From contig JAKNDB010000026.1 of NCBI GenBank assembly GCA_024305405.1, forward strand, positions 62,001-126,000: 64,000 nucleotides of DNA, given 5' to 3'. The position numbers and the translations under genes are program-made. The notes under the pieces were generated by a model. It worked only from the letters and a program-made list of their open reading frames with translations. It had not been told where the DNA came from and searched no databases. Source of the DNA: Dirofilaria immitis. Taxonomy: Eukaryota; Nematoda; Chromadorea; Rhabditida; Onchocercidae. This document shows positions 1-11,916 of this stretch, one piece after another (the first letter of the stretch is position 1; every line of letters starts with the position of its first letter).

Positions 1-1259
1 CAATAACCTGTGACAGAAGAAAAAAAGGATTCAGAGCCCTAGAAGCAACATAACACAATTATTGCGTTTGTTGTATGTGTGGAGAAAAAAAAGTGAATGA
101 AAAAAATTTCGTTTCACCTGAATATATTTTGGCTTTTCGTTAGTCGGTGGGATATTCGTTTAAAAAATAAATTTATAAATTATTTTTAAACTTAGCATTT
201 ATTAAAAATAGCAGTGAAAAAGATAGAAAAAAGATAGGAGAAAATTAGAAAAGAATAATTAAAATAAAAATAATATTATATTAGTAATTATTGCTTATCT
301 TTGAATAGAATCAAATTTTATTTTAATGAAAATTAGTCTTTTAGCAAAGAAGAATTTTATGAAAGAATTTAATTTATACACTTTTTTTCACATGCGATAG
401 AAAATTCGGTATTTTTTTCAGATACGAACAGATAACATGAATATGTTTTCAATCATTAAATATCCATAAATTGATGGAAAAATCAATTTAACGACAATGG
501 AGCATATGTATGTTATGATATGAAAACGTAGGAGAGTGCACGTGTTTCACGTACGATATATTCATGTAACGATGAAATAGCAATATTGCTAATTTATGCA
601 TTTTCCGTAGCAAATATCATGATCTCAAAGTAAAAGAGTGTGTTGAAAATGAGGGTTTCAGACGAGCAAGATAAAAGGAAAGAAAAGAGATTAGAGTTAA
701 AATTTGGTGCGAAATGAATGATTTTGTTTTTTTTTTTTGAATTTTAATTAAATTCTCATTAGAGATATAAGCTTTATTTGACTATGATCAGTAAGTATTC
801 CAATTTCAGTAATTTACTTCGTTTTAGAAGATATCATATTCCATGTTGCAATCCAATTTTAAATTTGCTATTAATAGGTATTCGTTTGATAAGAATTTCA
901 TAAATTATACATTGATCAATTTCCTTTGATCCAGTGTAATTAGACGAATGGCGAAAGAAAATATGTTTGGATTTCAGACATTCTGAAATCTTTGAATAAT
1001 CGTCGTAAAATTTTTCTATTTCATCGTTTCCGTGCATTATTTTTCATTTGATAGCATTGATTGATTGTGTTACTTTTATGATACTTTTTGTTCTTTTTAT
1101 GTAAATAAGAATATGGCAAAATGTCATATTTATATATTTTGAATGCTTGTATACATGATAATTTGATGATATGAAATTATATTAATTAATTTATTGTCGA
1201 TTTGTTGTAGGTGCATTTATTTACAAAAAAGTTTACAATTCCACGTTATTTTATTTGCA
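1..1259. other. 5' flank, no gene seen
   Basis: AT-rich sequence with no exon-like open frame flanked by plausible splice sites. The short minus-strand frame at 834-1037 has no recognisable protein character. The stretch probably holds the promoter region of the gene that starts at 1282, but I see no specific motif. Confidence 0.5.
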
Positions 1260-1260
1260 G
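1254..1260 (+). other. candidate spliced-leader acceptor
   Basis: A T-rich tract ending in TTTGCAG lies 21 bases before the ATG at 1282, with no upstream donor or exon that I can find. In nematodes this arrangement is typical of an SL trans-splice site. The same layout occurs at 8260, 11908 and 46900. This is inferred from position only. Confidence 0.4.
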
Positions 1261-1281
1261 TGGATCAAATATTTGGTATAA

Positions 1282-4200
1282 ATGGAAATGATGGATTTAG
1301 ACAGGGATAAAAGGTAAGTACATTTTGAAATATTCTATGAAGTTCATTTTGAAGTAAGAAATACAATATATTGACATTGTATCCTTTTTAAAATGTAAAT
1401 ATATTTTCATATTTCTATTTTACAATGTAAAAATACTAAACGTAAGGATGGACTAAATATGTAGTGTATAAATGGATTTTGAAAATAATCAAAGTATAAT
1501 TATATACTTATCCTTTATGGGATGTTTCTTGGAAATAATTTATTGTTTCATTTACAGTATTGGAAATGTACTGATTGAAAGCAGCATTGCTGACGTAAGA
1601 GAAACGTTTGAAAGGTCTGATAGTTTGGGTTCCGCTGATGTAATAAATGCTGACGATTGCTATGAAAATGTTACGAAAGAACAGAAAATATCGGTGAGAT
1701 ATTGATTTCTGTTATCTTAAGCTTAAACTGTAGTGTATTGGGTTGTTTTGAACGTTTTCTTGTTTTCCATTATAACGTGAGATGGATACTAAATATTAAT
1801 TTTAATTTTAACGAAATAATTTTAAAACTGGACGGAAGAAAAGTTGTCTTGTTTGTTCAAAAACGTTTCTAAAAGTGAAACTTAATAATTTGGACTGATG
1901 TTTTTTTCGTCAAATCCATCTGAAAATAAACTATAAATATGTTTAACGTGCATTAACATTTTATTAAAGGCAAAACTGCTAATAATATGATTATACAATG
2001 CAAGTTTTGCGTACGTTAGCCAGTGCCTATTCTTTATTTAATACTGCTCAGCAATAATTATCAAGAAGACAGTCAAGCATGCTAAATCTTTGGTATTGTT
2101 TAAATGGAGCAGCATTTCTAAAGTATTACATTTAAAGGTTCCGGGAAATGGAAACATTGTGAACTCTGTCCGAAAAATGAATGTTGGGAAGAATGATAAG
2201 GTATCAACTGATAGCGTGACGAATGGTTTGTTTCTGTATTATTATCGAGTAGACTGGTGCTAATTACTGATTTCGTATGGATAACTGAAAAGCGAAATAA
2301 AGCATTTTTATGGTGATGGTCACTAATTGCATTCTTCTCGGAACTTTCTAATTTGCAGAACAAGTTGATGAAAAACTTCGTCGCGCGATAGATATCGTTG
2401 TAGGATATAGTCGAGTGAGCAATGAAACAAAGGAACGACTGAAAAGCGCGGTAACAGACGTGCATTGCAAGTTGATGTCTGAGGAGGTAATATTTTTTTC
2501 GATGTGTATTATTCAGTTATTCTGTCATGCCATCATACGATTGGAAATGATTCGTTTCTCTGATTCTGGTTTATAGTGTATATGTCAAATTATTTGTTCA
2601 AATAAGCTTTGTTAAGAATCTTAGTGTTTCAGTAGCGTTCAATTTCAATTTTTAATGTATATTTTCAGGAAGCTTGTCAATGCTATCAGCTGGCTATTTC
2701 ATATTTTCGAACTTATTACAATATGGTTGAAAAATTGTTGAATCGAGCCAATTTAGTCGCAAAAGAGCATAATCGAGGCATTATTTCGGCTGTGGAAGAG
2801 AGTGGAATTGAAACAAATGTAAAAGATGAAGGACCGGAGGTGTCTACTCAAACAAGCAGTGTGTCGTTTAATTTTTCGAATTACTTTTAAGTTGTATTAG
2901 ATTGTAAATTCGCACTTTATCAGTAAGTAGATCAGAATGTTTGATCGCTAATACATAATTCTTTCTGTTCGGAAGCTCATGCAAGCGGTTTGGCGACCGA
3001 TCGTTAGCGTGTGAAAATATTAAATGGTCACAGAATATTAACGAATTTCGTAATCAAAAATTTTATACAGATTTAATACTTGTAACTTTTAATGTTGCAT
3101 AATAGGATTGCGTAAAATAAAGTTGCATAGAAATTAATGAGATTGCAAAACTGATAAGGTATGATAAGGTTACATGAGAACTTGAATTAATAAATTACTT
3201 TATAGATGATGAGAGTAATGTAACTGACGATAATCAGACAAAAGATGAAATGAGAAGGCGAAAAGTTAGAAGAGCACGGAAGACTTTAATGCGAGGTGTT
3301 TCGGCAGTTGATAAGAAACATCTTGATAAATGTATTCATGATTACTGTGAAAGCTCTATCAGACATTCAACAAAAGTGAATGCTATACGTAAAGCTGTAA
3401 GCATGTAAGTTTTCAGCTATTTTTTTCAAAAATTTGTATTCGTGACTCATTAGGATGCAAGTGAAAAATTTGTATTTATGCATTATTCATTTTTAGGGTA
3501 TTGCATGAGGGATGCACGGGGGTTGACGCAGCGAGAGCGACCAATTTAACGCCACGAACAGTTATGAAACACGTCTACATCGTGAAGGATAGTTTGAATT
3601 TACCTAAATCTCAAAAGCCAACCAACAAACAACCTCCAAAAATGCAGAAAATGAAATTAAAGAAAAAATTTCCCAAGAAAAGGTTCATTTTGAAATGCAA
3701 CAAATATAACCAAAAGAGAATAATTCTTTTTTGTTTTATTTTTTTTTTTGCGATATTGTACTAAATTTTTATTCGCAGAGGTTCATTTATTGTCGTACGA
3801 GTACGATAATTTTATAGAAACTGTCATTCGCGTATTTAACGGTATTAATTATAAAAAGTTTTAGATTTTCTTTTAGTAACTGATAACGATCGTGAAATAG
3901 CCAAAATGTTAATTAATGAAAATTTTGGATGTGTAGAAGCTGAAGATTTTTCGGGAACAGCTTTGGAACTGGAGTCAAAGGTTGATAAGGTATATGCTGC
4001 TTTATTCGAAAGTATCGATTGATATCTTAATCTATAATATCTTTTGTTACCTTATAAAACCATTTCTAAAAATAACACTCGTCGTATAAGATATCTTTTG
4101 CGCAATTAATCTGGTTCCATGTTTTAAATACATCATTTTTATTTTGTAATTTGCTTGGTTTACTAAAATCTCAGTTCTTTTGGAATACTTTTCTATCTTA

Positions 4201-7131
4201 ATACTTCATCCACATTGCTGTTGTAAATGCCAGGAATGCATTTACTAGAGACATTAAAATGAAATGTGACTTCCATATTTAACGAACAATAGTTTGTGAT
4301 TTCCATATTTAACGAACAATAGTTTACTGTTGAACCTGTATTTTATTTGTTTATTTCAATTTTTCCATACATTCATTTGTGAAGCCGACCGTATCGAAGC
4401 TAGATTAATAAAGTATCACTCCTCTACATTTTTCTTTGGATATCGATTTGTTTCACACTTTATTCCTATTTCAGCTCCTGCGAGCATTCAGTTACAATGG
4501 TAATGTCAAGAAAATTCGCGAAACAATTATAAAGATTTTCATGGAACAAAAGTCGTCGGAAATGTATAAAGTGATAACAGAACTGCCTATAACTATTGTC
4601 AATTCATATGTTCGCTTACTTAAGGGATTTCTATGGGCAGAAAATGCGGTAATATTTTCTATTAAGTTTATATTATGTGTAGAGTGAGATGAATATTTTA
4701 TGCTGAATGCTTTTAGTTCCACTGGAAACGAGAAATTGGTATTCAGAAAATATTTTGTTCAGTTATTGCCAGTGTTGTCTACATACAGTTTAATAGATGA
4801 ATGATTAAGTTTGAGAAGTACTTAATCTTATTTTTTTAATAACCTGTAGTGTATGCTATATATTCTATGTAACTTTCTATGCACTAGCAGGAAGTTATTG
4901 TCATGAAGTTGAGCGAAATGATCTACTGATATCTAATAAAAGTGAGCTAAAACATAGAAATTTTTGTTTTCGGTATTTTTATAATGATAGATTTTACCAA
5001 CCAATCCTTTATATCTTTCATTCGAAAATTATGATAATTATATTGTTTAAGATGAAGAATGCTAAAGGTATGCCCACTGACACACTTCTTCGTGGAAGAA
5101 GAAAGTTACATAATGATGGGGAGTGTGATGATATTCAAAACGCTGAGCTTGCAAGATCATTTGAATCAGACGGAATTCTTTCTGCAAAGGTGAACTTTTT
5201 TTGTTTTGTGGCAATTTTCTTTAATAAGTAGCTCAGATTTATTAAAATTGTTAATTGTAACTATTTTGTATGTAAAGCAAAATTTCTACTTTGCTTTGAG
5301 TTTGTATTGTTTCTTTTTCATCTATATATAACATTTTAGAAAAAGCGTAAATCAATGTCTCGAGGAGTGTTTATTGGAAAGGTTGATGTGCTGACACTTC
5401 ATGCGAAAAATGGTGTTGAAAACGAAGAACAACTCATGAAGAGTGTAATTTCATATCTTATCGGTCATCAGTATCGTCGTTCGGAAATGGCACAAACGGT
5501 TTATGTTATACGTTGTAGTTGTTCTAGTATTTTTACATTTGAGTGAAGTAATAATTATTTTAAAAAGATAATCCAGAATATAGTTTGTTTTTTAGAACAT
5601 GCAGATTTGCTTAGAACATATTCTTCTTGATGGGTTGTCCGTATCGGAAACATTGAGAATTCATGATGGACCAAACGAAGGCATATTGGAAGTATGATCA
5701 AAACTATAATGATTATATTTAACTACAAGACATAATCAGTGACATATAGAATACTATGTCCATTCTCTAGCAATAACAGCGATCAACTTAGATTATAAAA
5801 CAATCATTGGAAATTAATTGGGTGATATTTCTAGCTAATTTTAATTAGCCGTTCTTCCGGAAGAGAGAACAGCAGTTCAAACTTATTCTTTATTGTCTTA
5901 CAATTATAGATATATAACAAACGATGCCGTGATGCATTTATCGCTCTAACAGTTGATTTTCCTACATTCGTAATTGGATTGAATTCATTGAATGGTAGAA
6001 AACTAAGTTTTTTCTGCTGCTTTTTATTTTATTGCTTTCCAAGATCAGGTACGATCTAGTCGCACCATTTAAATCATTGAGAAATTGAAGCTACGAAAAA
6101 TTTATTGATAATGGAGTTGTCAGATTTTCGTTCCTATTAAATTAAGTTCTTTTTATCGGAAAAAGACAAAATTTTTTCTAAACTGCAGAAATATCAAAGT
6201 TTAATTTCAGAAAATTCTGAAATTGTAAAACTTGCAGAGAGAAAATCAGTTCTGAAGTTTCGATTCTAAAGTTTTACAAATGCGTACGAAACTGATATGA
6301 ATAATTGAAATTTTCTTATGTGATAATTTAGTAATTTCAGAAGATGAAAAGAGCAGGTCTCGAAAGAAACGCTCACGCATGTCAGCTGTAAAAGTGGAGG
6401 TGATAATAGGATTTTTATTTATAAATGTCTATTATTTTTTAGATATCTAGTTTCATCTCTTATTTTTATGTGATGTTATTGATATCAATTTCATCTCTTA
6501 GATAGTAACAAATTATAAAGGAAAAAGTTTCAGTTTACTTCTGCTTACATTAGGAAAATATAAAATAAATTACGAAACCACTAGAAAATATCTCTGTAAA
6601 ATAGTCCTCTGGATGAGGCGATTAACAGAAAGGCTGTTTTTGAAAAAGTTCCCGAATCAATATAAACATCTATATCTTTGCTAAATGCCTGATGTTTCAA
6701 AAGATTATCCTTTATTCAATAAAATATCGTTGTATATAAAGAAATTTCTAAATTCTCAGTCCCATGTTATGAGTTTGTTTAGATACCGATCGATGCCAAG
6801 GATGCAAGCAATGTTGATGTTTTAAAACTTGATACCATTGAAAAGTTATTTATTTCGATTCCAGAAAAAGCAAAGGAACTGCTATATCGTTATCTAATGT
6901 TAGTTCCTCCTCTATTATATTTTCTATGTTGTTCTCGCTTATTTCTTATAAATTTACAAAATAATTTTCAGGAAACTTTTGGATATTAATTTCCCACTTG
7001 AAAAACGTTTAGTTAGTGGTCTTTTGCAAATGATAGGGGAAAAGATGGCTATGAAATATATATTAGACGACAAACTTCTGGAAGATTTTGTTGCATATTT
7101 CTATGAAAAACATAGTAATGTTGCTGTTTAA
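1282..7131 (+). CDS. unrecognised nuclear-type protein with HTH-like segment
   Basis: Sixteen exons are visible: 1282-1313, 1558-1693, 2359-2486, 2669-2839, 3206-3404, 3497-3682, 3779-3841, 3877-3989, 4475-4648, 5052-5189, 5340-5498, 5596-5691, 5910-5994, 6341-6399, 6783-6898 and 6972-7131, giving about 670 residues. From 3877 to the TAA at 7129-7131 every splice phase joins cleanly. Three upstream junctions (1693/2359, 2839/3206, 3682/3779) are out by one base, so this part could be mis-sequenced or could be two genes. A stop at 2888-2890 would end the first half. A basic region (MRRRKVRRARK) precedes a segment reading GCTGVDAARATNLTPRTVMK, which resembles a psq/helix-turn-helix unit. Later there are two basic clusters, KKKRKSMSRG and SRSRKKRSRM, that look like nuclear localisation signals. 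I recognise no family. A DNA-binding or chromatin role is a guess from these features. Confidence 0.65.
4265..4324. repeat. 30-bp tandem duplication
   Basis: Two head-to-tail copies of a 30-base unit beginning TGTGA(C/T)TTCCATATTTAAC, differing at one position, lie in the intron between 3989 and 4475. Confidence 0.85.
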
Positions 7132-8259
7132 GCAAATATTTCTACTTCGGAATAATTGTACCTCTTCACTGTCAGGATTCGTTGCTCTGCTTCATATAAA
7201 ACGATATAATTTTCTCGTCAGGTTATCACTATATAATCATGGTATCAATCTTTAACACTTTTCCGAAATCCAGATTCATAGATCGCTTTTGTTGTTATTA
7301 ATCGATCTTTTTGTTCGATGTTGTATGTTATGCAGAAGTTCTCATGTGGCTCTCAATTACCGGTATTCTCAACCATTATTATTATTAATATTACATGCTG
7401 CACTGGGAAACGTTGAAGTTTAAAAAATCTAGTGTTAATAAATTATGTGAGGAAAATATGTATTTTCGTAATTTCGTGATCTCATATATTATACAATTTC
7501 GTATCATGTATGTTTCATTAGTTCTATCATTATTATGATGTTTTGGGAATCTTCGTAATTTCTTTTTTTCGGCAACATTTACTTTTTTTTTTAAATCGTC
7601 AGTTGTAGAAAAAAAAATGAGAATGTGATAGCATGAAATATTCACGCGTTTTGAAAGGCTTGCTATGTTTGTAATTATCGACTAAAATTTAAATTTAAAC
7701 AGGTAAGGTTCCATTACACTCAAGAATTCCCATTACTCAGAACTGATAAATACTGCGTTATTGAATAATCTGATGTGATTCAATTAAATTGTTTGCATGG
7801 ATATGAATATCGCCGAATTAGTAAGAGGAGAATTAATCTTGGCTTTTATGCTGTTGCTAGGTTGTAAGATTTGTAAGCAATGGTGCATTTATGCAGTTTA
7901 ATATATTTAAAAAAATTTGACAAATTTCTGTGGCGTCAAAGCTTAATATTTTATAAGCAAACGTTTGGGATGAAATTATTCATTTAAAGTGGAAGCATTC
8001 GCAATAGTTGGCTGAATCTAATTGAAAGTTTTTATTAAATCGATAATTTAGCAAGACTGTTATTCGATCGTCAGGTATCGAAAATCAGAAAATTCAGGAA
8101 TAAATTGAAATACGAATTTTCATAAGAGATCAATCATAAGAGTATCGGCAATAGATTTATGAAATTTTTGGCAGAAATATCTAAATGCGGAAATTTGCGA
8201 CAAATGAAGGAGGAAAATTTGCTCTAAAATTTTTATCATGATATCAAATTTTGTCTTCA
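7132..8259. other. intergenic, nothing recognised
   Basis: AT-rich spacer between the unrecognised gene and the first thrombospondin-like gene. The minus-strand frame at 7391-7645 runs through low-complexity sequence and lacks exon signals. Confidence 0.5.
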
Positions 8260-8283
8260 GCCTGACATATCAATAATTCTAAG

Positions 8284-10573
8284 ATGAACTCTCGAGCCAG
8301 ATCACGAGCTTTATCTTTCGGGAGTTTTACAAAATCATCCAGTGGTGAAACAAGAGAATCAGGTTCAACACCACTCGTGGTACACATAGATATTTTAATT
8401 ATATTATAAGGATTGTTTTCTTCTTTTTTCCTAAATTTAATTTTATATTATCTTGAGTAAAAATTTTTGAATGAAAAAATTTAACTGATATGAATTCAAT
8501 TTTTTCCACTGATAATTTTTCCATTCAGCACTGTAATATAATTGCTACGAAAGAATATCTTATATGTTATTTTGTTTTTGAATTATATTATCGTATTTCT
8601 AGTAGACATATAGTTTTGAGAAAATAATTTAATTTATTTCTAGAAGCAATCATCGGAAGAATTGAGTCCGATACCAGAAAGTACAGAAGTGGAACAACCT
8701 AGTGATAGTGTTCCGGAACAAATAGAATTTTTAGTTGGTGAAGATACTGAACAGGTTATTTTTTCATAATTATTCTTAAAATCTTTTTTCATTTTTCAGA
8801 ATTTCTTTATTCTTTAATTTATTGAATTTTAGAATTTAAAAATTTTTCCAACTTATTATTCTGCCATTTTATATTTTGAATAAAATTATTTTAGTTATCC
8901 GATGTTACTGATCCGGATGTATATTTGACAAAATCATCTGCAGCAAAATCTCGTGGTAGTAGCAGTGGTCGTTTGTTTATTTGGTTTGCTGTAAGTTTTG
9001 CGATAAAAATTTATTGTTACGAAAATTTCATTCCTGATTTATTCTATTCTAATTTAGAAATGATGATAATTAGGCACTACTGAAATTATTATATATAAAT
9101 AATTGATTAAAATCAAATTATCAGAGTCATTGTTAAATTGAATTAATGTAATATCTTAATAGTAATAATGATATAAAATAAAACTTGAAGTTATATTAAA
9201 GATTAAATAATTATTTATCAAATTTGAGGGGAAAAAAAATTGTTTTAGCTTAAATAAACAGTACTATATTTTAGCGTATATATCCGTTGATTAAAAATAA
9301 GAAAGTACGTTATCTAATGATTATCAATGCTATCTTGATGCTAATCAATGTCTTGATGCTTTTATTTGTACTTGCACTTCTTTTGCATCAAATTATTCTT
9401 GTTTTACGGGTAATTAATTCCCATTACAATTTACATTTTTTTTATTTAAGATATATCAATAATACATATTAGATGTGAGTGGTACTTGCTTATCAAAATA
9501 TCTTTCCTGATAGATAGACTACTTTTACTTTATCTCATAACAATGTTCATGTAATTTCGATTGAAAATTAAGATGAGAGATAATATTAGTTAATTTAAAT
9601 CATGTATCGATATACTTAAAGATTTATATTGAATATTAATGATAATATCATATCATATATTCAAATACACATATTGAAGAAAACAGATAATATTATATTA
9701 TATGTTCAAAAAAAAAAATTCACAACTAAATAATGAGAATAATATCATACCATTAGAATATAATCCTTTATTCTTTTTCTTCTTTTTCTTTTTTTTTTGA
9801 TAATAATTAATATAAAATATTATAATTTTATTTTTTATCCCTAACATAATTATGCAAATTATTATTTAAATAAATCATGATTAAAATACATAAATAATAA
9901 ATAAATCAATATATGTCATAGATTTCGGGTATTACAAATCGTCAACGATTACCATGTATTTTTACATATAATGCATGGTCATCATGTTCTGCAACTTGTT
10001 GGGATGGTTCATCAAATTATCCGCAAATGCATCGTTATGTGAATAAAAATTCGATAGTACAGGCACGTGGAGGTGATAAACCGGATTGTCCTAATGATTT
10101 AATCAATCGAATAGATTTTGCACCTTGCAATACGTTTAGGTTATTATTTATATCAAAATTGATTGGATAATTTGCATTTTCTAAAAATACATACCTAATA
10201 TAAACATTAGATTTTATAGATTGATTTTATTTTTAGAAAAATATATTATGCTAAAAGATATGTTAATCAATTTTATCAATTGTTATAAAAAGCTGAAAAA
10301 AATGATCAAATCGAATTGTAATAAAAAATGTTAATCTATTATCTTATTTATTGTTATTATTATTATTACAATGATATTTGCAGATGTCCTACAAATTTAT
10401 CACATTATCCATTTACTCGTTGCTATTACAAGGATTCGTTGAAGGAATCATCGGGTGGCTGTTATCGTATTCGTGATGTACCATTAGATGATCGTTTAAT
10501 TTTGATGGATACTAATTTGACACAAGATTGTTCAAAAATGGAATGTGATCGTATCGAAAGATTCTTATTTTAA
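8284..10573 (+). CDS. single-pass membrane protein, TSP1-like ectodomain (copy 1)
   Basis: Six exons (8284-8379, 8644-8754, 8895-8990, 9275-9409, 9922-10139, 10384-10573) join in phase to give 281 residues. A candidate spliced-leader acceptor (GTCTTCAG, ending 8260) lies 23 bases before the ATG. Residues 1-101 are Ser/Glu-rich and polar. Residues about 114-144 are one long hydrophobic segment (start LMIINAILMLINVLMLLF) preceded by basic KNKKVR, so a type II topology with a cytoplasmic N-terminus is likely. The C-terminal 135 residues carry WSSCSATC, which resembles the WSxCSxxC core of thrombospondin type-1 repeats, then further Cys positions, QARGG, and GGCYRIRDVPLDDRL. The full disulphide pattern of a classic TSP1 repeat is not evident. 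The function is unknown; a surface or secreted-type ectodomain is inferred. The neighbour at 11917 is a paralogue with matching exon structure. Confidence 0.8.
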
Positions 10574-11907
10574 TTCATCTTGGATTATAATTAAATTTCT
10601 ACTATCAACAAATAATACACAATAATTAATTTATTTAAAAATAAAAAAACAATCAAATAAATTATAGAATAGCGGTAATATTTGAAATTAAAATTTATGA
10701 TTAATTTGATTTAAATTGAATTAATTTAAATCTTAGTGGAATGATTTAATTTTAATTTATTTAATTTTAATTTAACCGACTACTTTCCAATCATTGATAA
10801 TAATACATCTTTTCTTTGCGATTATCATTATATTTATTCATTCGAAAATACTTTCTCAATATTTGAATAATTAGAAATGGAAAAGAAGAATTTTGATCGT
10901 ATCATTATCAAATTTTACAAATTTAATACTTTTTAGAGATTAGAAACAATGAAATAAATTTAATAGGTGTACCGTAAAAAATTAGAGTATAAAAGATTTA
11001 TCGAACAACAACAACATTCCAATTAATTTTACTACCACTTATTTCAATGATAATAAAATTTTAATCAATTTTACTACTACTTATTTCAATGATAATTTCT
11101 GAATATATTAATCTATATAAAAGATAGAAAGGAAATATATCATAAAATGATTTGAAACTTTAATCGAATAATTAATTTGAAAGAAAGAAAAAGTAGGAAA
11201 ACATATTATCGATAATACAATTTGCATTATTTATATTTGTAATGATTATCAGAGAATAAAATACTTGAAATTATTACGCAACTTCTGAAAATTTGCAAAA
11301 TATGCAATCATCAAGAATATTGCTTGCAGATATTAAATATCATAGAATTATTTAATTAAATAGTTGATTGATAAATTAGCTTATTCTTAAATTATTCCTT
11401 CTTTGATAAAATTTATTCCAATAATTTTATATCATTGAACGATAAATTTCATTTCGTTCAAAGCATACATTATCAAAATTATGCATATTGCAAATTATGT
11501 CATGCATACTGCAAATTATTATCAAAATTATGCATATTGCAAATTATGTCATGCATACTGTAAATTATGTCATGTAGATTGCAAATTATGTCATGCAGAC
11601 TGCAAACTATGTCATGCAGATTGCAAATTATGTCATGCAGATTGCAACTTATGCATGCAGTATGTTTAATCTCTTATATATAAATATTTGTACAATGAAA
11701 CTAGCAAACAGTTGGTTGTTATTTCAATCTTGTGTTTGATTGATTTTTACATTGAGAGATGTAAATCTTAAATTTTGCGATATTTAATTTTATATGAATT
11801 TTTCAAATATTCCGTCGCAGAAATTGTTTGTAAACAAATAGTGTAATTATATTTTGAACTTAAATTATATTAATAAATGTTAAATGTAAAAATGTTTGTT
11901 TAATTTA
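10574..11907. other. intergenic between tandem paralogues
   Basis: Very AT-rich spacer. Apart from the tandem repeat at 11481-11665 it contains no supported gene. Confidence 0.5.
11481..11665. repeat. ~21-bp tandem repeat
   Basis: Degenerate head-to-tail units of about 21 bases, consensus near AAATTATGTCATGCAGATTG, fill this stretch with some longer variant units at the left. The open frame through it (repeated Cys-Lys-Leu-Cys-His) follows simply from a unit length divisible by three, and I do not regard it as a gene. Confidence 0.85.
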
Positions 11908-11916
11908 GAATAAAAT

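Noticed and set aside
11481..11669. Cys-rich 62-codon frame
   Set aside because: A 21-base tandem repeat keeps the frame open; the repeated CKLCH pattern is not evidence of a Cys-rich peptide.
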